Part shown: positions 9,191 to 16,615 of the stretch, piece by piece
Layout of the letters: each line of letters begins with the position of its first letter
Position numbering within the stretch: the stretch's first letter is position 1
Made by a program: the position numbers and the translations under genes
The notes under the pieces: generated by a model
The model's database searches: none
What the model was told of the DNA's origin: nothing
The model's input: only the letters and a program-made list of their open reading frames with translations
Assembly (NCBI RefSeq): GCF_009735585.1
Contig: NZ_VJVW01000002.1
Span: forward strand, 574,209 to 638,208
Source of the DNA: Christiangramia aestuarii
GTDB lineage: Bacteria > Bacteroidota > Bacteroidia > Flavobacteriales > Flavobacteriaceae
Length of the DNA: 64,000 nt
Direction of reading: 5' to 3'

Positions 9191-9646
9191 GTGGACACAT
9201 TAAGTTACAAAACAGTATCGGCTAACAAAGCCACCAGAACCAAAGAATGGGTTGTGGTAGATGCTGAAGGACAAAATTTAGGTCGTCTTGCTTCTAAAGT
9301 AGCATACCTACTTAGAGGAAAGCACAAGCCTAACTTCACCCCACACGTTGACTGCGGAGACAATGTAATTGTTTTAAACGCACAAGGAGTCAACTTGACC
9401 GGAAAGAAATGGGACGCTAAAGAATACTTGCGTCACACAGGTCACCCGGGTGGGCAAAAAAGTCTAACGGCTGCCGAATTATTCGAAAAAAGTCCAGAGA
9501 GACTTATCGAAAAGGCAATCAAGGGAATGCTTCCAAAGAACAAACTTGGAGCTGACCTATTCAGAAATTTAAAGGTTTATGTAGGATCTGAACACGATCA
9601 CGAAGCTCAAAAACCTAAAACTATTAACTTAAACGACGTTAAGTAA
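9191..9646 (+). CDS. rplM: 50S ribosomal protein L13 (uL13)
   Basis: A 151-residue L13, a primary rRNA-binding protein of the large subunit. The family core is clear: [42 protein letters not shown], then [17 protein letters not shown] and [15 protein letters not shown]. The start is a GTG at 9191, which places the typical N-terminus ([14 protein letters not shown]) in frame; there is no better ATG. Its stop overlaps the rpsI start as TAATG, so translation of the two is probably coupled. It is the first gene of the rplM-rpsI-rpsB-tsf block found across Bacteroidota. Confidence 0.97.
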   Translation: MDTLSYKTVSANKATRTKEWVVVDAEGQNLGRLASKVAYLLRGKHKPNFTPHVDCGDNVIVLNAQGVNLTGKKWDAKEYLRHTGHPGGQKSLTAAELFEKSPERLIEKAIKGMLPKNKLGADLFRNLKVYVGSEHDHEAQKPKTINLNDVK

Positions 9647-10032
9647 TGGAGGTAATTCACAAAATTGGCCGTAGAAAAACAGCTGTGGCCCGTGTATATG
9701 TTTCAGAAGGAAAAGGAAACATTACCGTAAACAAGAAAGACCTTAAAGATTACTTCACTACTGGTACCCTTTTATACAAAGTAAACCAGCCAATGATGCT
9801 TACCGAGAACGAAGGAAACTTCGACGTTAAAATTAACGTATACGGTGGTGGTATCACTGGACAGGCTGAAGCTATCCGTCTTGCCCTTTCCAGAGCTATG
9901 GTAGAGCTAGACGCTGAAAACCACGGCGCTCTTAAGCCGGAAGGTCTTCTTACTAGAGATCCACGTATGGTAGAACGTAAGAAATACGGTCAGAAGAAAG
10001 CCCGTAAGAAATTCCAGTTCTCTAAACGTTAA
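9646..10032 (+). CDS. rpsI: 30S ribosomal protein S9 (uS9)
   Basis: A 128-residue S9 with the normal start (GRRKTAVARVYVSEGKGNITVN), the central block GGGITGQAEAIRLALSRA, and the basic tail DPRMVERKKYGQKKARKKFQFSKR whose last Lys-Arg residues reach the P-site tRNA anticodon stem in known ribosome structures. Start overlaps the rplM stop by one base. A short hairpin (CCGGA at 10041-10045 with TCCGG at 10052-10056) and an AT-rich palindrome follow, before the rpsB leader. Confidence 0.97.
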   Translation: MEVIHKIGRRKTAVARVYVSEGKGNITVNKKDLKDYFTTGTLLYKVNQPMMLTENEGNFDVKINVYGGGITGQAEAIRLALSRAMVELDAENHGALKPEGLLTRDPRMVERKKYGQKKARKKFQFSKR

Positions 10033-10092
10033 TCTTATTACCGGATTGGTTTCCGGGAAGTTCATTAAAAAAATTAATTTTTTGTTGTTACT

Positions 10093-10201
10093 CTGTTCCT
10101 GCCGAACAGGGGTTAGTTTAGCATCTAAACAGCCAGGGCCGTACTTCCTTAAGTAGCCACCTGATTGTTGCTATCTCAACAGAACGTAAACTATTACAAA
10201 A
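10093..10201 (+). promoter_or_regulatory. multi-hairpin 5' leader of rpsB
   Basis: Four consecutive stems can form in about 90 nt: CTGTTC/GAACAG (10093-10098 with 10104-10109), GTTTAG/CTAAAC with a 3-nt loop (10116-10121 with 10125-10130), TACTT/AAGTA with loop CCTT (10142-10146 with 10151-10155, extended by GGC 10137-10139 with GCC 10156-10158), and TGTTG/CAACA (10166-10170 with 10177-10181). Such packing right before rpsB suggests an S2-responsive control element. No terminator run follows, so translational control is the more likely mode. Confidence 0.55.
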
Positions 10202-11098
10202 ATGGCAAACAAAGTAGAAGTAAAAGAATTACTTGATGCTGGTGTTCATTTTGGACACTTAACCAGACGCTGGAACCCGAACATGGCGCCATATATCTAT
10301 ATGGAGCGTAACGGAATCCACATCATCAACCTATATAAAAGTGCTGCTAAAATGCAGGAAGCTGGTGAAGCTCTTGCAAAGATCGCGGCAAGCGGAAGAA
10401 AGATCCTTTTCGTAGCTACAAAGAAACAAGCGAAGGAGATCGTTGCAGAGCAGGCTGAAAAGGCAAACATGCCTTATATCACCGAGCGTTGGCCTGGTGG
10501 TATGCTTACCAACTTCGTTACTATTCGTAAAGCTGTTAAGAAAATGGCTTCTATTGATAGAATGAAGAAAGACGGAACCTTTAACTCTCTTTCTAAAAAA
10601 GAGCGTCTTCAGGTAGATCGTCTTAGAGCTAAGCTGGAAAAGAACTTAGGTTCTATCGCAGACATGTCAAGACTTCCAGCTGCGCTTTTCGTTGTAGATA
10701 CTACACGTGAGCACATCGCGATCAAAGAAGCACAAAAACTAAACATTCCAATTTTTGCGATGGTAGATACCAACTCCGATCCACGTGAGGTTGATTATCT
10801 AATCCCATCTAACGACGATGCTTCTAAATCTATTAGCAAAGTTGTTTCTTATGTTGCAGATTCTATCGTAGAAGGTCTTTCTGAAAGAAAGTCTAACAAA
10901 GACGCTAAGAAGAAAGAAGAGAAAGCTTCAAAAGAAGGCAAAGAAGACAAGGCTCCTAAAGTAAAAAAGGAGAAAGCTGAAGTTCCTTCAAAAGACGCCG
11001 AAGATAAAAAGGCAATGAAAGAAGCTAAGAAAGATGTAAAGCTTGAATCTAAAAGTGAAACTTTAGACAAGGCAAAATCATCTAACGAAGAAGAATAA
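10202..11098 (+). CDS. rpsB: 30S ribosomal protein S2 (uS2) with charged C-terminal tail
   Basis: S2 of the small subunit, needed for S1 recruitment. The first 230 or so residues are typical: LLDAGVHFGHLTRRWNPNMAPYIYMERNGIHIINL, ERWPGGMLTNF, PAALFVVDT, and DTNSDPREVDYLIPSNDDASKSI. The protein is 298 residues, about 50-60 longer than the usual bacterial S2, because of a Lys/Glu/Ala-rich low-complexity tail from about residue 230 onward. Tails like this are common in Bacteroidota S2. Preceded by a structured leader and followed by a terminator-like hairpin before tsf. Confidence 0.97.
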   Translation: MANKVEVKELLDAGVHFGHLTRRWNPNMAPYIYMERNGIHIINLYKSAAKMQEAGEALAKIAASGRKILFVATKKQAKEIVAEQAEKANMPYITERWPGGMLTNFVTIRKAVKKMASIDRMKKDGTFNSLSKKERLQVDRLRAKLEKNLGSIADMSRLPAALFVVDTTREHIAIKEAQKLNIPIFAMVDTNSDPREVDYLIPSNDDASKSISKVVSYVADSIVEGLSERKSNKDAKKKEEKASKEGKEDKAPKVKKEKAEVPSKDAEDKKAMKEAKKDVKLESKSETLDKAKSSNEEE

Positions 11099-11119
11099 AA
11101 TAACGTTTTCATAAAATCT

Positions 11120-11170
11120 AAAAGTCGTTTAGTTTCTTTCTTTACAGTGAGTTTCTAAACGACTTTTTTT
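11120..11170 (+). terminator. strong intrinsic terminator / attenuator between rpsB and tsf
   Basis: A perfect 13-bp stem (AAAAGTCGTTTAG at 11120-11132 with CTAAACGACTTTT at 11155-11167), a 22-nt loop and seven Ts at 11164-11170. It ends only 17 nt before the tsf ATG, leaving no space for a separate promoter after it, so it probably attenuates rather than isolates tsf transcription. Confidence 0.8.
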
Positions 11171-11187
11171 AAATAAAAAACAATATT

Positions 11188-12012
11188 ATGGCTAAGATAA
11201 CCGCCGCTGAAGTAAATAAATTAAGAAAAGCTACTGGTGCAGGAATGATGGACTGTAAGAAAGCATTAGTAGAAGCTGATGGTGACTATGATACTGCAAT
11301 CGAATTGCTACGTAAAAAAGGTCAGAAAGTTGCTGCCAAGAGAGCCGACAGAGATTCTTCTGAAGGGGCTGCTATAGCTCAGGTTAATGGAGACAACACT
11401 AAAGGGGTGATCATCTCTCTAAATTGTGAGACAGATTTCGTAGCAAAGAATGATGACTTCATCAAATTAGCTAACGATTTCGCTGATATGGCTCTTAACT
11501 ACTCAACAAAAGAAGAGTTATTGAAAGCTGATTACAACGGAATTACTGTTGAAGAAAAACTTACTGAGCAAACAGGAGTTATTGGTGAGAAGATCGAGAT
11601 AGGCGCATTCAAAACTTTGGAAGCTCCATTCGTAGGATCTTACATCCACGCTGGTAACAAGATCGCTGTTCTTACAGGTCTTTCTAAGAACGTAGACGGA
11701 GCTGAAGAAGCTGCGAAAAACGTTTCTATGCAGGCTGCTGCTATGAACCCTGTAGCTCTTGATGAATCTGGTGTAGACCAGGCTACGATCGATAAAGAAA
11801 TCGAGATCGCTAAAGATACTTTAAGAGAGGAAGGTAAGCCAGAAAATATGTTAGACAAGATCGCTCAGGGTAAACTTCAGCGTTTCTTCAAAGACAACAC
11901 TTTGGTACACCAGGCGTATATTAAAGACAACAAGCAAAGCGTTGCACAGTACGTTAAGTCTGTAGACGGTGACCTTGAAGTTGTAGGATTTGAAAGAGTA
12001 GCTTTAGGATAA
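11188..12012 (+). CDS. tsf: elongation factor Ts
   Basis: A 274-residue EF-Ts, the nucleotide-exchange factor for EF-Tu. The N-terminal UBA-like domain reads LRKATGAGMMDCKKALVEADGDYDTAIELLRKKG, and the EF-Tu-contact motif TDFVAKND follows. The core dimer-like domain and the end (QSVAQYVKSVDGDLEVVGFERVALG) are typical. It is separated from rpsB by a terminator-like hairpin and must rely on read-through or a promoter inside rpsB or the hairpin region. A strong terminator follows the gene. Confidence 0.97.
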   Translation: MAKITAAEVNKLRKATGAGMMDCKKALVEADGDYDTAIELLRKKGQKVAAKRADRDSSEGAAIAQVNGDNTKGVIISLNCETDFVAKNDDFIKLANDFADMALNYSTKEELLKADYNGITVEEKLTEQTGVIGEKIEIGAFKTLEAPFVGSYIHAGNKIAVLTGLSKNVDGAEEAAKNVSMQAAAMNPVALDESGVDQATIDKEIEIAKDTLREEGKPENMLDKIAQGKLQRFFKDNTLVHQAYIKDNKQSVAQYVKSVDGDLEVVGFERVALG

Positions 12013-12032
12013 GCTCATATCATATAAATTCT

Positions 12033-12068
12033 AAAAAGAGGTTTTATTCATTTAAAACCTCTTTTTTT
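12033..12068 (+). terminator. intrinsic terminator of tsf
   Basis: A 14-bp perfect stem, AAAAAGAGGTTTTA (12033-12046) with TAAAACCTCTTTTT (12053-12066), a 6-nt loop and a T run. It closes the ribosomal-protein block. Confidence 0.85.
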
Positions 12069-12161
12069 ATTCTCTTATTTTTGTATCGTCGAGCTGTCCC
12101 GATGCTTCGGGAGTTTCAGCTTCTCCACAGATTCTTAATCAAGTTCAGAATTTTGTATTAA

Positions 12162-12245
12162 GTCATTTCGAAGGAATGAAATGACTGAGAAATCTCAAAT
12201 AAGTATTGAACTCACTAGAAGATTTCTCACTACGTTCGAAATGAC
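12162..12245. repeat. REP-like inverted repeat pair
   Basis: GTCATTTCGAA at 12162-12172 and its exact inverse TTCGAAATGAC at 12235-12245 bracket a second inverted pair, GAGAAATCT (12187-12195) and AGATTTCTC (12220-12228). This is the pattern of the short interspersed palindromic elements common between genes in Flavobacteria. A hairpin CCCGA/TCGGG lies just upstream, at about 12097-12112. An in-frame ATG inside the repeat (12181) is not the start of the following gene. Confidence 0.7.
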
Positions 12246-12273
12246 AACATCATTAAATTTTTACTTTTACAAA

Positions 12274-12996
12274 ATGTCTCAAAAACCCTTCAAATTCAAA
12301 CAATTCAGTATAGACCAGGATCGCTGCGCAATGAAAATCGGCACAGACGGTGTGCTTCTTGGAGCATGGGCTTCCTTGGTTCATCAACCAGAAAGCATCC
12401 TGGATATTGGCACAGGAACGGGCCTTATTGCGCTAATGCTGGCACAGAAATCTGATGCTCAACTAATCGATGCGCTTGAAATTGAAGAAAATGCCTATGA
12501 ACAGGCTGTGGAGAATTTCGAAAAAAGCGACTGGGGCGACCGACTTTTCTGCTACCACGCAGGTTTCGATGAGTTTGTGGAAGAAATGCAGGATGAAGAA
12601 GAATACGACCTAATTATCTCCAATCCTCCCTTTTATTCTGAAGATTATAAGACCGGAAATGAGAACAGGGATCAAGCGCGTTTCGCTGACGCCCTTCCCC
12701 TAACTGAATTGATCGAAGGAGCCTCCCTCCTGCTTTCTAAAAAAGGACATTTTGATCTTATTATTCCGTTTACGGAAGAACAAAACGCTCTCGAAATTGC
12801 GAAGGAACACAAGCTTTTCCCACTTAAGATAACGAGGGTAAAAGGCACTGAAGATTCGCCAATCAAAAGAAGCCTTATCAGCTTTGGTTTTGAGAATACA
12901 GAACCAGAAATCGATGAACTCATTTTAGAGATTTCCAGACATAATTACACCGAAGAATTCAAGGCTCTGGTCAAAGATTTCTACCTGAAATTATAA
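12274..12996 (+). CDS. yfiC: tRNA1(Val) (adenine(37)-N6)-methyltransferase
   Basis: A class I SAM-dependent methyltransferase of about 240 residues. It shows the YfiC/TrmN6 pattern: N-terminal FKFKQFSIDQDRCAMKIGTDGVLLGAW, the SAM-binding ILDIGTGTGLIALMLAQ, and the catalytic N-methylation motif ISNPPF. In E. coli the enzyme makes m6A37 in tRNA1(Val). I chose the ATG at 12274 because the longer frame from 12181 begins inside a REP-like repeat and adds residues with no match to the family start. The gene stands alone between two repeat clusters. Confidence 0.88.
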   Translation: MSQKPFKFKQFSIDQDRCAMKIGTDGVLLGAWASLVHQPESILDIGTGTGLIALMLAQKSDAQLIDALEIEENAYEQAVENFEKSDWGDRLFCYHAGFDEFVEEMQDEEEYDLIISNPPFYSEDYKTGNENRDQARFADALPLTELIEGASLLLSKKGHFDLIIPFTEEQNALEIAKEHKLFPLKITRVKGTEDSPIKRSLISFGFENTEPEIDELILEISRHNYTEEFKALVKDFYLKL

Positions 12997-13390
12997 ATCG
13001 ATGAGTTTCGTCACCCTGAACTTGTTTCAGGGTCTCTAAAAGATGCTGAAACAAGTTCAGCATGACGGATACCTTAGAAATATATTGTCCTCATTTTGAG
13101 CTTCGGGACCCATAGGAGAGAAATCCGTAAAAAAAAAGGATTACTGTTTGAGGCCGACTGCAATTCTTTTAAGATTTAAGCCGTGATGGGTGAATAAGAA
13201 AATGAAGACTAGATTTTTTTATTTCTCCTGAGCGAAGCCGAAGGGTTCATCAATGGAAAAAAGAAAAAAGATAAACCGTTACCATAAAATTAATTCAGGT
13301 TCTCTAGAGAAATATAAACCTTAGTAAGGTAAGATGCTGAAACTAGTTCAGCATGACTAATTATTCGATTTCCAAAGCCACAATAAAAAG
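12997..13390. repeat. intergenic region with a cluster of REP-like repeats
   Basis: No ORF of note. A full inverted element lies at 13010-13068: GTCACCCTGAACTTG at its left, and GCTGAAACAAGTTCAGCATGAC as the inverted right arm. A single-arm copy with the core GCTGAAACTAGTTCAGCATGAC sits at about 13336-13357. Degenerate pieces with GAGCTTCGGGACCC (about 13098) and GAGCGAAGCCGAAGGG (about 13221) look like halves of the same kind of element. These are likely members of a genome-wide interspersed family. Confidence 0.65.
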
Positions 13391-13422
13391 ATTGCTTCTC
13401 ATAAAAGACTTGGTTACATTTG
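13391..13422 (+). promoter_or_regulatory. Bacteroidota-type promoter of the acyl-CoA dehydrogenase gene
   Basis: ATTG at 13391-13394, a 20-nt spacer and TACATTTG at 13415-13422. The predicted start of transcription (about 13429) lies before the ATG at 13441 but after a TTG at 13420, so it decides the gene start. Confidence 0.65.
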
Positions 13423-13440
13423 TTGGAAACACTACACAAA

Positions 13441-14616
13441 ATGAAACCAGATCTTTTTCAGGCTCCTGATTATTACAATCTTGACGACCTACTTAGCGAC
13501 GAACATAAAATGGTGCGCGACGCCACACGCGAGTTTGTAAAGCGTGAAGTTTCCCCGATCATAGAAGAAGCGGCTCAAAAAGCTGAATTTCCAAAACAAC
13601 TCATCAACGGTCTTGCTGAAATTGGTGCTTTTGGACCTTATATTCCTGAAGAATATGGCGGCGCTGGCCTGGACCAGATCTCTTACGGATTGATCATGCA
13701 GGAAATTGAACGCGGGGATAGCGGAATCCGATCCACCGCATCGGTTCAGTCTTCACTGGTGATGTACCCAATTTTCAAATACGGAACAGAGGAGCAGAAA
13801 AAGAAATTCCTACCGAAGCTGGCATCTGGAGAAATGATAGGTTGCTTCGGGTTGACCGAGCCAGACCATGGTTCTAATCCCGGAGGAATGACCACCAATT
13901 TTAAAGATAAAGGCGATCACTATCTGCTGAATGGTGCGAAAATGTGGATCTCCAATTCACCCTTCGCCGATATCGCTATCGTCTGGGCTAAGAATGAAGA
14001 AGGAAGAATTCATGGTTTGATCGTGGAGCGTGGAATGGAAGGATTCTCCACTCCAGAAACTCATAATAAATGGTCTCTTCGTGCAAGCGCGACCGGCGAA
14101 CTGATCTTTGATAATGTAAAAGTTCCAAAGGAAAATCTGATGCCAAATAAAACTGGTTTAGGAGCTCCGCTTGGCTGCCTGGATTCTGCACGATATGGCA
14201 TCGCCTGGGGAGCGATTGGAGCAGCAATGGATTGTTATGACACTGCCTTGAGATATGCCAAAGAAAGAGAGCAATTTGGTGTGCCTATCGCTGCGAAACA
14301 ACTTCAGCAAAAGAAACTGGCCGAGATGATCACAGAGATCACTAAAGCCCAGCTGATGGCCTGGAGGCTTGGAACTTTAAGAAACGAAGGCAAGGCAACT
14401 TCAGCCCAGATCTCCATGGCGAAAAGGAATAACGTGGAAATGGCTATCAAGATCGCCAGGGAGGCCAGGCAGGTTCTTGGCGGAATGGGAATAACAGGGG
14501 AATACAGCATCATGAGGCACATGATGAACCTCGAGAGCGTGATCACTTATGAAGGTACTCACGATATTCATTTACTGATAACGGGACTGGACATCACGGG
14601 ACACGCCGCATTTTAA
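13441..14616 (+). CDS. gcdH: acyl-CoA dehydrogenase, glutaryl-CoA dehydrogenase-like
   Basis: A 391-residue FAD enzyme of the acyl-CoA dehydrogenase family. Signature blocks are GCFGLTEPDHGSNPGGM, KMWISNSPFADIAIVWA, the FAD-contact helix REQFGVPIAAKQLQQKKLAEM, RQVLGGMGITGEY, and the catalytic glutamate in TYEGTHDIHLLITG. The EGTHDIH ending and the dipeptide pattern fit the glutaryl-CoA dehydrogenase branch better than the short-chain ones. That enzyme oxidises and decarboxylates glutaryl-CoA from lysine or tryptophan breakdown, which would go with the saccharopine dehydrogenase gene at 38788. Start ATG 13441 chosen because the upstream TTG lies inside the promoter. Confidence 0.88.
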   Translation: MKPDLFQAPDYYNLDDLLSDEHKMVRDATREFVKREVSPIIEEAAQKAEFPKQLINGLAEIGAFGPYIPEEYGGAGLDQISYGLIMQEIERGDSGIRSTASVQSSLVMYPIFKYGTEEQKKKFLPKLASGEMIGCFGLTEPDHGSNPGGMTTNFKDKGDHYLLNGAKMWISNSPFADIAIVWAKNEEGRIHGLIVERGMEGFSTPETHNKWSLRASATGELIFDNVKVPKENLMPNKTGLGAPLGCLDSARYGIAWGAIGAAMDCYDTALRYAKEREQFGVPIAAKQLQQKKLAEMITEITKAQLMAWRLGTLRNEGKATSAQISMAKRNNVEMAIKIAREARQVLGGMGITGEYSIMRHMMNLESVITYEGTHDIHLLITGLDITGHAAF

Positions 14617-14627
14617 TTTAAATCATT

Positions 14628-15065
14628 ATGAAAAAGATCAGCTATCAGGTCGAGATCGACTGCCCAAGGGATAAGGTTTTTTCAGTTATGCTGGATAAAC
14701 AGCATTACCGGGAATGGACAGCTGAATTCAATCCAACTTCGCAGTATGAGGGTGAATGGAAAGAAGGCAACAGGATCTTATTTCTAGGTGAGAACGAGGC
14801 CGGAGAAAAAGCCGGGATGTATAGCCAGATAGCAAAGCTTGAACCTGGTAAATTTGTAAGCATCAAACATCTTGGTATGCTGGACCAAGGCAAGGAAACT
14901 GCTTTCGAAAATGATCTTTATGAAAATTATTACCTGGAAGACAAGAATGGTTCCACCTTATTAAAAGTAGAAATGGATACCGAAGATGACTGGCTTAAAT
15001 ATTTTGACAAAACCTGGCCTAAAGCGCTTCAGAAATTAAAGGGAGTCTGCGAAAAGAACTGCTAG
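14628..15065 (+). CDS. SRPBCC (START/Bet v 1-like) domain protein
   Basis: A 145-residue protein with the helix-grip fold pattern: MKKISYQVEIDCPRDKVFSVMLDKQHYREWTAEF at the start, then GEWKEGNRILFLGENEAGEKAGMYSQIAKLEPGKFVSIKHLG, and a long C-terminal helix ending in CEKNC. Proteins of this superfamily hold small hydrophobic ligands or lipids; function here is unknown. It begins 11 bp after the acyl-CoA dehydrogenase gene and is probably co-transcribed. Its stop overlaps the end of a convergent small ORF by 4 bp. Confidence 0.8.
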   Translation: MKKISYQVEIDCPRDKVFSVMLDKQHYREWTAEFNPTSQYEGEWKEGNRILFLGENEAGEKAGMYSQIAKLEPGKFVSIKHLGMLDQGKETAFENDLYENYYLEDKNGSTLLKVEMDTEDDWLKYFDKTWPKALQKLKGVCEKNC

Positions 15066-15247
15066 ATTTCAACAAGATCAAAACAGGGGCAACGTTTACA
15101 ACGCTTGCCCTTTTTATATTTTTCACAGCATTCTTTCTTTAAAGGTTTGGGCTTTTTAGCCACCACGCCCTCTACTCTCAAATAATCTTTAGATTTATTT
15201 GAATAGAATACGATTACATTTATCGATTTCACAATTTGAAAAGCCAT
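15062..15247 (-). CDS. small cysteine-rich protein, unknown
   Basis: A 61-residue ORF. The C-terminal part is basic and Cys-rich, with the spaced pattern ECCEKYKKGKRCKRCPCFD (CC-x8-C-x2-C-x-C), which resembles a small metal- or disulfide-binding module. The N-terminal half, MAFQIVKSINVIVFYSNK, could be a weak beta/hydrophobic segment but is not a convincing signal peptide. I do not recognise a family. The Cys arrangement and the lack of any other gene in this gap make me think it is real. It overlaps the SRPBCC gene end by 4 bp on the opposite strand. Confidence 0.55.
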   Translation of the reverse strand: MAFQIVKSINVIVFYSNKSKDYLRVEGVVAKKPKPLKKECCEKYKKGKRCKRCPCFDLVEI

Positions 15248-15310
15248 ATTTTTAATTTACCTCAAAAGGCTGATTTTCTGAGTTAAACAAGCTATAAAAA
15301 CCCGCTAAGA

Positions 15311-15342
15311 TTTTCTAAATAGTACTTCAGCTTTTACCTTTG
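15311..15342 (+). promoter_or_regulatory. Bacteroidota-type promoter of the DUF3050 gene
   Basis: TTTT at 15311-15314, 20 nt, then TACCTTTG at 15335-15342. The -7 element matches the consensus; the -33 element has one mismatch. Confidence 0.5.
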
Positions 15343-15361
15343 CTAAAAATTTGAAGGAAAT

Positions 15362-16162
15362 ATGATTAAAGAGATAAACGCAAGTTTAGAACCTCTAACC
15401 AACCAGTTAATAAATCATCCCCTATATAAAAAGATAAATACCCCGGAACAGCTTCAGATCTTTATGGAGCATCATGTGTTCGCGGTTTGGGATTTCATGT
15501 CCCTGCTTACGGCGCTGCAGGAGATACTCACTAAGACTACGAATCCATGGCTACCGGTGGGAGATCCGGAAATACGATACCTCATCAACGAGATCGTTCT
15601 TGCTGAAGAAACCGATATTAACATGCAGGGAAAGCGACAGAGCCATTTTGAGATGTACCTGGACGCGATGGATGCAGCCGGAGCCAACAGGAAGAAGGTC
15701 GAGGATCTTTTGATGCAGGTAACCCATGGGACTGATATTTTCCTGGTGATCGCCACCAGCAAATTACCCATTAGCGTAAAGCAATTCTTAAAGCAGACCT
15801 TTGAAGTGGTTTATAGCAGGGAGCCTCACAGGATCGCCTCAGCCTTTACTTTTGGTCGCGAAGGCCTTATTCCCGACATGTTCTCTTCGATCATAGAGAA
15901 GGTGCAGAAGAACTTCCCTGAAGACGATCTTAGTCTTTTTAAATATTATTTTGATCGTCATATAGAATTAGACGGGGACGAGCATGGTCCCATGGCCTTT
16001 AGAATGGTAGCAGATCTTTGCGGTGACGACCAGAGAAAATGGGACGAGGTTAAAGAAACTGCAGAGAATTCCCTGAAAAGCCGCCTGGAACTCTGGGATG
16101 GTATCGAAGCTGAAATCGAAACTGGAATATGCTTAGGCGGAACCTTGCTTAATTTTAAGTGA
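15362..16162 (+). CDS. DUF3050 family protein (heme-oxygenase-like fold)
   Basis: A 266-residue cytoplasmic protein that I recognise as DUF3050 from the block HPLYKKINTPEQLQIFMEHHVFAVWDFMSLLTALQ near residue 20, followed by NPWLPVGDPEIRYLINEIVLAEETD and a late FDRHIELDGDEHGPMAF segment. The spacing of His and Glu residues (MEHHVFAVWDF, LAEETD, DRHIELDGDEHG) is like the di-iron sites of heme-oxygenase-like oxidases, so it may be an iron-dependent oxidase; that is inference. It is monocistronic with its own promoter and ends at a strong terminator. Confidence 0.8.
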   Translation: MIKEINASLEPLTNQLINHPLYKKINTPEQLQIFMEHHVFAVWDFMSLLTALQEILTKTTNPWLPVGDPEIRYLINEIVLAEETDINMQGKRQSHFEMYLDAMDAAGANRKKVEDLLMQVTHGTDIFLVIATSKLPISVKQFLKQTFEVVYSREPHRIASAFTFGREGLIPDMFSSIIEKVQKNFPEDDLSLFKYYFDRHIELDGDEHGPMAFRMVADLCGDDQRKWDEVKETAENSLKSRLELWDGIEAEIETGICLGGTLLNFK

Positions 16163-16174
16163 AATAGAAACACA

Positions 16175-16206
16175 AAAAAACCTGAACTAATGAGTTCAGG
16201 TTTTTT
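16175..16206. terminator. bidirectional intrinsic terminator
   Basis: AAAAAACCTGAACT (16175-16188) pairs perfectly over 14 bp with AGTTCAGGTTTTTT (16193-16206) around a 4-nt loop. It serves both the DUF3050 gene and the convergent ferredoxin gene. Confidence 0.88.
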
Positions 16207-16224
16207 ACTTTATTGTCTTCCCGG

Positions 16225-16560
16225 TTATTCTGAAGCAGGAGCGATACGCACCTCCAGTCCATCAAGACCTTCGGTAATGGGGATCTGGCAACTTAAGCGG
16301 CTATTGTCTTCCACAAAGAATGCCTGGTCCAGCATATCTTCTTCCTCATAGCTCTTTTCCGGAAGCATATGCTCAAAATTCAAGATGTAGCACTGGCAGG
16401 AGGCACACATGGCCATTCCGCCACAAATACCAATAGTCCCTTCCGGAGCCAGCTCGTAAGAACGAATCACTTCCATCAGGTTCATATTCATATCTGTTGG
16501 AGCATCTACCGTATGTGCTTCGCCTTGGCGATCTATGATGGTTAACTTGATATCAGACAT
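16225..16560 (-). CDS. [2Fe-2S] ferredoxin, adrenodoxin-like
   Basis: A 111-residue soluble ferredoxin. The cluster ligands have adrenodoxin/ISC-Fdx spacing: Cys46, Cys52, Cys55 in GICGGMAMCASC, and Cys91 in RLSCQIPI; an extra Cys57 is present. The sequence SYEEEDMLDQAFFVEDNSRLSCQI is the typical acidic helix plus fourth ligand region. It carries electrons for a reductase; the ferredoxin-NADP reductase gene lies just upstream, a likely partner. A hairpin terminator sits between the two genes, so its expression may also depend on read-through. Confidence 0.92.
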   Translation of the reverse strand: MSDIKLTIIDRQGEAHTVDAPTDMNMNLMEVIRSYELAPEGTIGICGGMAMCASCQCYILNFEHMLPEKSYEEEDMLDQAFFVEDNSRLSCQIPITEGLDGLEVRIAPASE

Positions 16561-16575
16561 ATTATATAAAAATTG

Positions 16576-16606
16576 AACCTCACAGGTTTTGCCAACATGT
16601 GAGGTT
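16576..16606 (-). terminator. hairpin terminator between reductase and ferredoxin genes
   Basis: AACCTCACA (16576-16584) and TGTGAGGTT (16598-16606) form a 9-bp stem with a 13-nt loop; on the minus strand CAATTTTT follows. It lies in the 55-bp gap after the reductase stop and before the ferredoxin start, so it may set the ratio of the two products. Confidence 0.6.
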
Positions 16607-16615
16607 TCTAAAATA

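Noticed and set aside
12181..12273. N-terminal extension of the tRNA methyltransferase frame (from an ATG at 12181)
   Set aside because: The extension lies inside a REP-like inverted repeat, and the family's N-terminus begins at the ATG at 12274.
13420..13440. TTG start of the acyl-CoA dehydrogenase gene
   Set aside because: The TTG is in the -7 region of the promoter, upstream of the predicted start of transcription; ATG 13441 fits.
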